From Liopterus haemorrhoidalis (Eukaryota; Arthropoda; Insecta; Coleoptera; Dytiscidae), in NCBI GenBank assembly GCA_963971575.1, contig OZ020624.1:1245001-1309000 (forward strand): a stretch of DNA of 64,000 nt. Direction: 5' to 3'. Within the stretch, counting starts at the first letter, position 1. Every line of letters starts with the position of its first letter. Made by a program: the position numbers and the translations under genes. A model generated the notes under the pieces. That model ran no database searches, had not been told where the DNA came from, and saw only the letters and a program-made list of their open reading frames with translations. Below are positions 46,578-64,000 of the stretch, piece after piece.

Positions 46578-47174
46578 CAGGGGTTCTTAAACTTATGTAG
46601 TCCGAGGACCCCCTCTTAAACAACATTTTTTTTTGCAGACCCCATCCCAACCCTTGGCATTTTACGTCGTTTTTGAGACTTAATTTCTGGCTCAATAATC
46701 TCATAGGTACTACCTTGTAATAAATATTGGTAAAAATGTATCGCTGGTTATTTTAATAAATGGTCTTGTGCATTTATAGATAAACATTTTTATTAGCATA
46801 TAGAATAAAAAACAAAATGAATAAAAATAGTAGTAAAATAAAAAAAGTTACAAATTATAACACGTTAAACTCATACAAACATTTCTTGGTCAAATATTGG
46901 TCAAAATAGATCTTATTATAATATGTTTTCTGTAAATAATTTGCAGTTGAATAAAAATAATTAAATTTTTACTAATTATTTAGTTCTGTCAATAACTAGT
47001 TGGATAACAAAAAATACAAAAAGTCTTGACCATGTAGGATTTTTATTAAATGAGTTATTTGAATAAAAGTGAAAAGTTGGGAGATGTAAATTTAATGTCA
47101 AAATTATTTCGCGGACCCCCAGTAATGCCCGGCGACCCCCCAGGGGTCCGCGGACCACAGTTTAAGAACCGCTG
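46578..47174 (+). mobile_element. hAT-like element with CAGNGGTTCTTAAACT termini
   Basis: Left end CAGGGGTTCTTAAACT, right end AGTTTAAGAACCGCTG, with GC-rich subterminal parts holding GGTCCGCGGACC-type words. The 8-bp flanks are too diverged to prove. A fragment of the right end recurs at 60408-60545. Confidence 0.72.
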
Positions 47175-47617
47175 TGTTAGATAGTTACCTAGAGGTTTAC
47201 CTGAAGGTGGAATGACCGGCCCTTAATAAACTCTTGATAATAATATAATTGTCAAATTAGTATTGAGCGAAATCAAATAAAACTTTGATTGAATCGATTA
47301 TTTATTTTATTTCCTATTACTTCTCGTAAGTCATTAGATTAGTTTAATAAAATTATCCCACCTGTAATTTTCGATCCTTTTGGCTCTAAATAACAAACAT
47401 CCCTTGAAATTAATAAATTAAATATTTCAGTAGTAATCGATAAGTTATATAAATAAATAATACCTGAGCGTAAACATGTTGATTCGGGTTTTCTCCACAG
47501 TACGAATTAGGTACTTTCTCATATAAAATACACTCTGATGACTATATTGTTACAATCCTTAAACTTAAAACTTTTTTGTAACTTATAAATAAACACAAAA
47601 ATTAATATCATTAGGCA

Positions 47618-62670
<15,053 letters not shown>

Positions 62671-62835
62671 CTGAGCAAATTTGAAATGTCACTTATTTAT
62701 TTATATTCATTTTAGCTTAATTCAAAATAAATCATAATTTAGTAGTGAATTTTTATCTAACACCTTTTAATCACAGTTTATAAGCAAAATGTTTATATTA
62801 ATTTATTGTTTATTAGTTTAAAAGTTTGAGAATCA

Positions 62836-63020
62836 AATGGCAAGATGGCTGAACACAGAAGTTTTGGCTCAAGCTGATATCGTCAGAATTGAAGCCATGT
62901 TGTACCAAATTCAGTCGAGATGGGTTGGAAACTTCATAAGAATGCCAAATATGCCAAGATTACTGTACTCAGAACTGAAAGGAGGCTGCAGCAGTGTGGG
63001 AGCTCATAAGCAACACAGTG
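62836..63020 (+). pseudogene. CR1/RTE-type LINE C-terminal fragment
   Basis: The frame gives LNTEVLAQADIVRIEAMLYQ, SRWVGNFIRMPN, LLYSELKGGCSSVGAHKQ. This corresponds to the end of many CR1/RTE-like ORF2 proteins, where RWxGHVxRMxxxRLPKQxLYxEL is typical. Short, 5' truncated, and interrupted at about 63016 by CAGTGGCGTAAC, which resembles a hAT left end. Confidence 0.75.
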
Positions 63021-63222
63021 GCGTAACTTCAAATGTCCCCCCCCCCCAAACAAAAAATACAGGCTGTTTACGGTCTTCTTATTTATTTTTTAATGGGTGA
63101 TACTAAAGGTCAAAAGAAGGCGAAAAACTTTTAAACACTTTAGTTAAAGTTTTATAATAAAAGAGATATTAAATAAGTTTTTAATTTTTGGGGTTTTTCC
63201 GCCATAACTCTTCAAATATTTA

Positions 63223-63631
63223 CAGTCTGTTCCAAACGGTTAGGCGGAACTAAATGGGAATTTCGTTCTTTTAGGTTGTTACGAGAAGGGACCTTGCTTG
63301 GGTTATTTCATTTTTCACGTTGGAATGTCAAAATTTAAAATTCCAACAATGAAACCATAGAAACGAATGACATGTCAAAATTAAATTATTTTTTTTTTTT
63401 ACAAATTTTAATAACAAAAAAATAAATAAATGGGAAATTTGTATTAATAATGCACAACATATCAAAATATAAAGAAAATGACATTTTAAAATGATATTAA
63501 CCTTAACCAAAAAATGTTTATTGTAAGTATGATTTACAAAGCTTAAACAAAACGGCCGAAAAGCACGATTTAAACGATGAAAGTAACTAGATTGCAAAAT
63601 CTAGTTCCGCCTAACCGTTTGGAACAGACTT
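63223..63631 (+). mobile_element. TA-target MITE, family 1, 409 bp
   Basis: Ends CAGTCTGTTCCAAACGG and CCGTTTGGAACAGACT, TA on both sides. Closely matches 9774-10180. Confidence 0.87.
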
Positions 63632-63633
63632 TA

Positions 63634-63931
63634 TAAGCTGGTCACTTTTGTAAGAACAAACTAAAAGGAAATTTTGTTTTCAATAGTTTGCACCTTTGAA
63701 GCTGTATGTCATGTCGGTATTAAAAAATGTCACTTTTTTAAAATGTCGATCCATTTGACATATGTCATAATGAAAAATGATATCTTAATTATAATGATCA
63801 TAACCTTATCAACCTAAAGTCGGTTTTACAGTGTAAAGAATATTTTTAATTGACATTTAAAGTCAGTAACACACCATAAAAGTAACCAAAATAACCAGAT
63901 CTAGTTTGTTCTTACAAAAGTGAACAGCTTA
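63634..63931 (+). mobile_element. TA-target MITE, family 2, abutting family 1
   Basis: Starts TAAGCTGGTCACTTTTGTAA, ends TTACAAAAGTGAACAGCTTA, TA on both sides. Its left TA is the right TA of the family 1 copy before it. Confidence 0.87.
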
Positions 63932-64000
63932 TATCTACTCAAAAAAATGCACTCGGATAAAAGATTTGCCTTCTTATTCTTAACAATATTTGTAATATAA

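Overview
The window looks like a piece of an insect nuclear genome: AT-rich, intron-containing, and crowded with eukaryotic DNA transposons and LINE fragments. There is no sign of bacterial operons. The insect assignment rests on one recognisable host gene, a Polycomb-group protein with one FCS zinc finger, four MBT repeats and a SAM domain (the Sfmbt layout), and on insect-type transposons (Mos1-like and irritans-type mariner, piggyBac, DUF4817-type foldback elements, Jockey-like LINEs). I cannot fix the order.

The host gene lies on the minus strand from about 62670 down to 47618. Seven coding exons join without breaking frame and give 833 residues from the first ATG seen. The exons are 62421-62670, 59332-59529 (FCS finger), 56442-57329 (MBT 1-2), 54245-54811 (MBT 3-4), 50009-50277 (basic and acidic linker), 47855-48016 and 47618-47788 (SAM). 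The N-terminus may be incomplete, because the first exon seen is preceded by a good splice acceptor and an in-frame stop. The introns are packed with transposons: an intact Mos1-like mariner (50592-51886, transposase 345 aa), a foldback element (52908-53505), a Tigger/pogo element that fills most of one intron (54907-56178), a 0.94-kb-family element copy (from 57396), a DUF4817-bearing foldback element (60974-62243), and two candidate hammerhead-ribozyme motifs (about 58154-58201 and 60086-60128).

The left 47 kb holds no convincing host gene. From left to right it contains: an internally deleted Ty3/gypsy element with its 5-bp target duplication (700-1990); copies of a repeat that carries a GTCT microsatellite; LINE 3' ends (4590-5180, 13930-14420, 20100-21240); a dead irritans-type mariner (5240-6262); hAT MITEs with 8-bp duplications (7776, 18241, 35264, 37237, 37660, 43354); a piggyBac MITE with a transposase remnant (8391-8911); two families of TA-target MITEs that nest in one another; a pair of inverted 0.6-kb MITEs (12971 and 33586); a pogo/Tigger remnant (16290-16800); a 22-bp minisatellite (17520-18225); a 178-bp tandem array (21990-22830); a Tc1-like element (27031-27544); a 2.75-kb element with arms of about 870 bp and a cysteine-rich ORF (28586-31338); a deleted mariner (32249-32993); and a stack of nested insertions at 34.6-36.3 kb.

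The most unusual items are the long-armed element at 28586-31338, the two hammerhead-like motifs, the element that carries an exon with a splice donor (42089-43027), and the tRNA-like segments inside a larger repeat. All domain and family names come from reading motifs by eye; no database search was possible.
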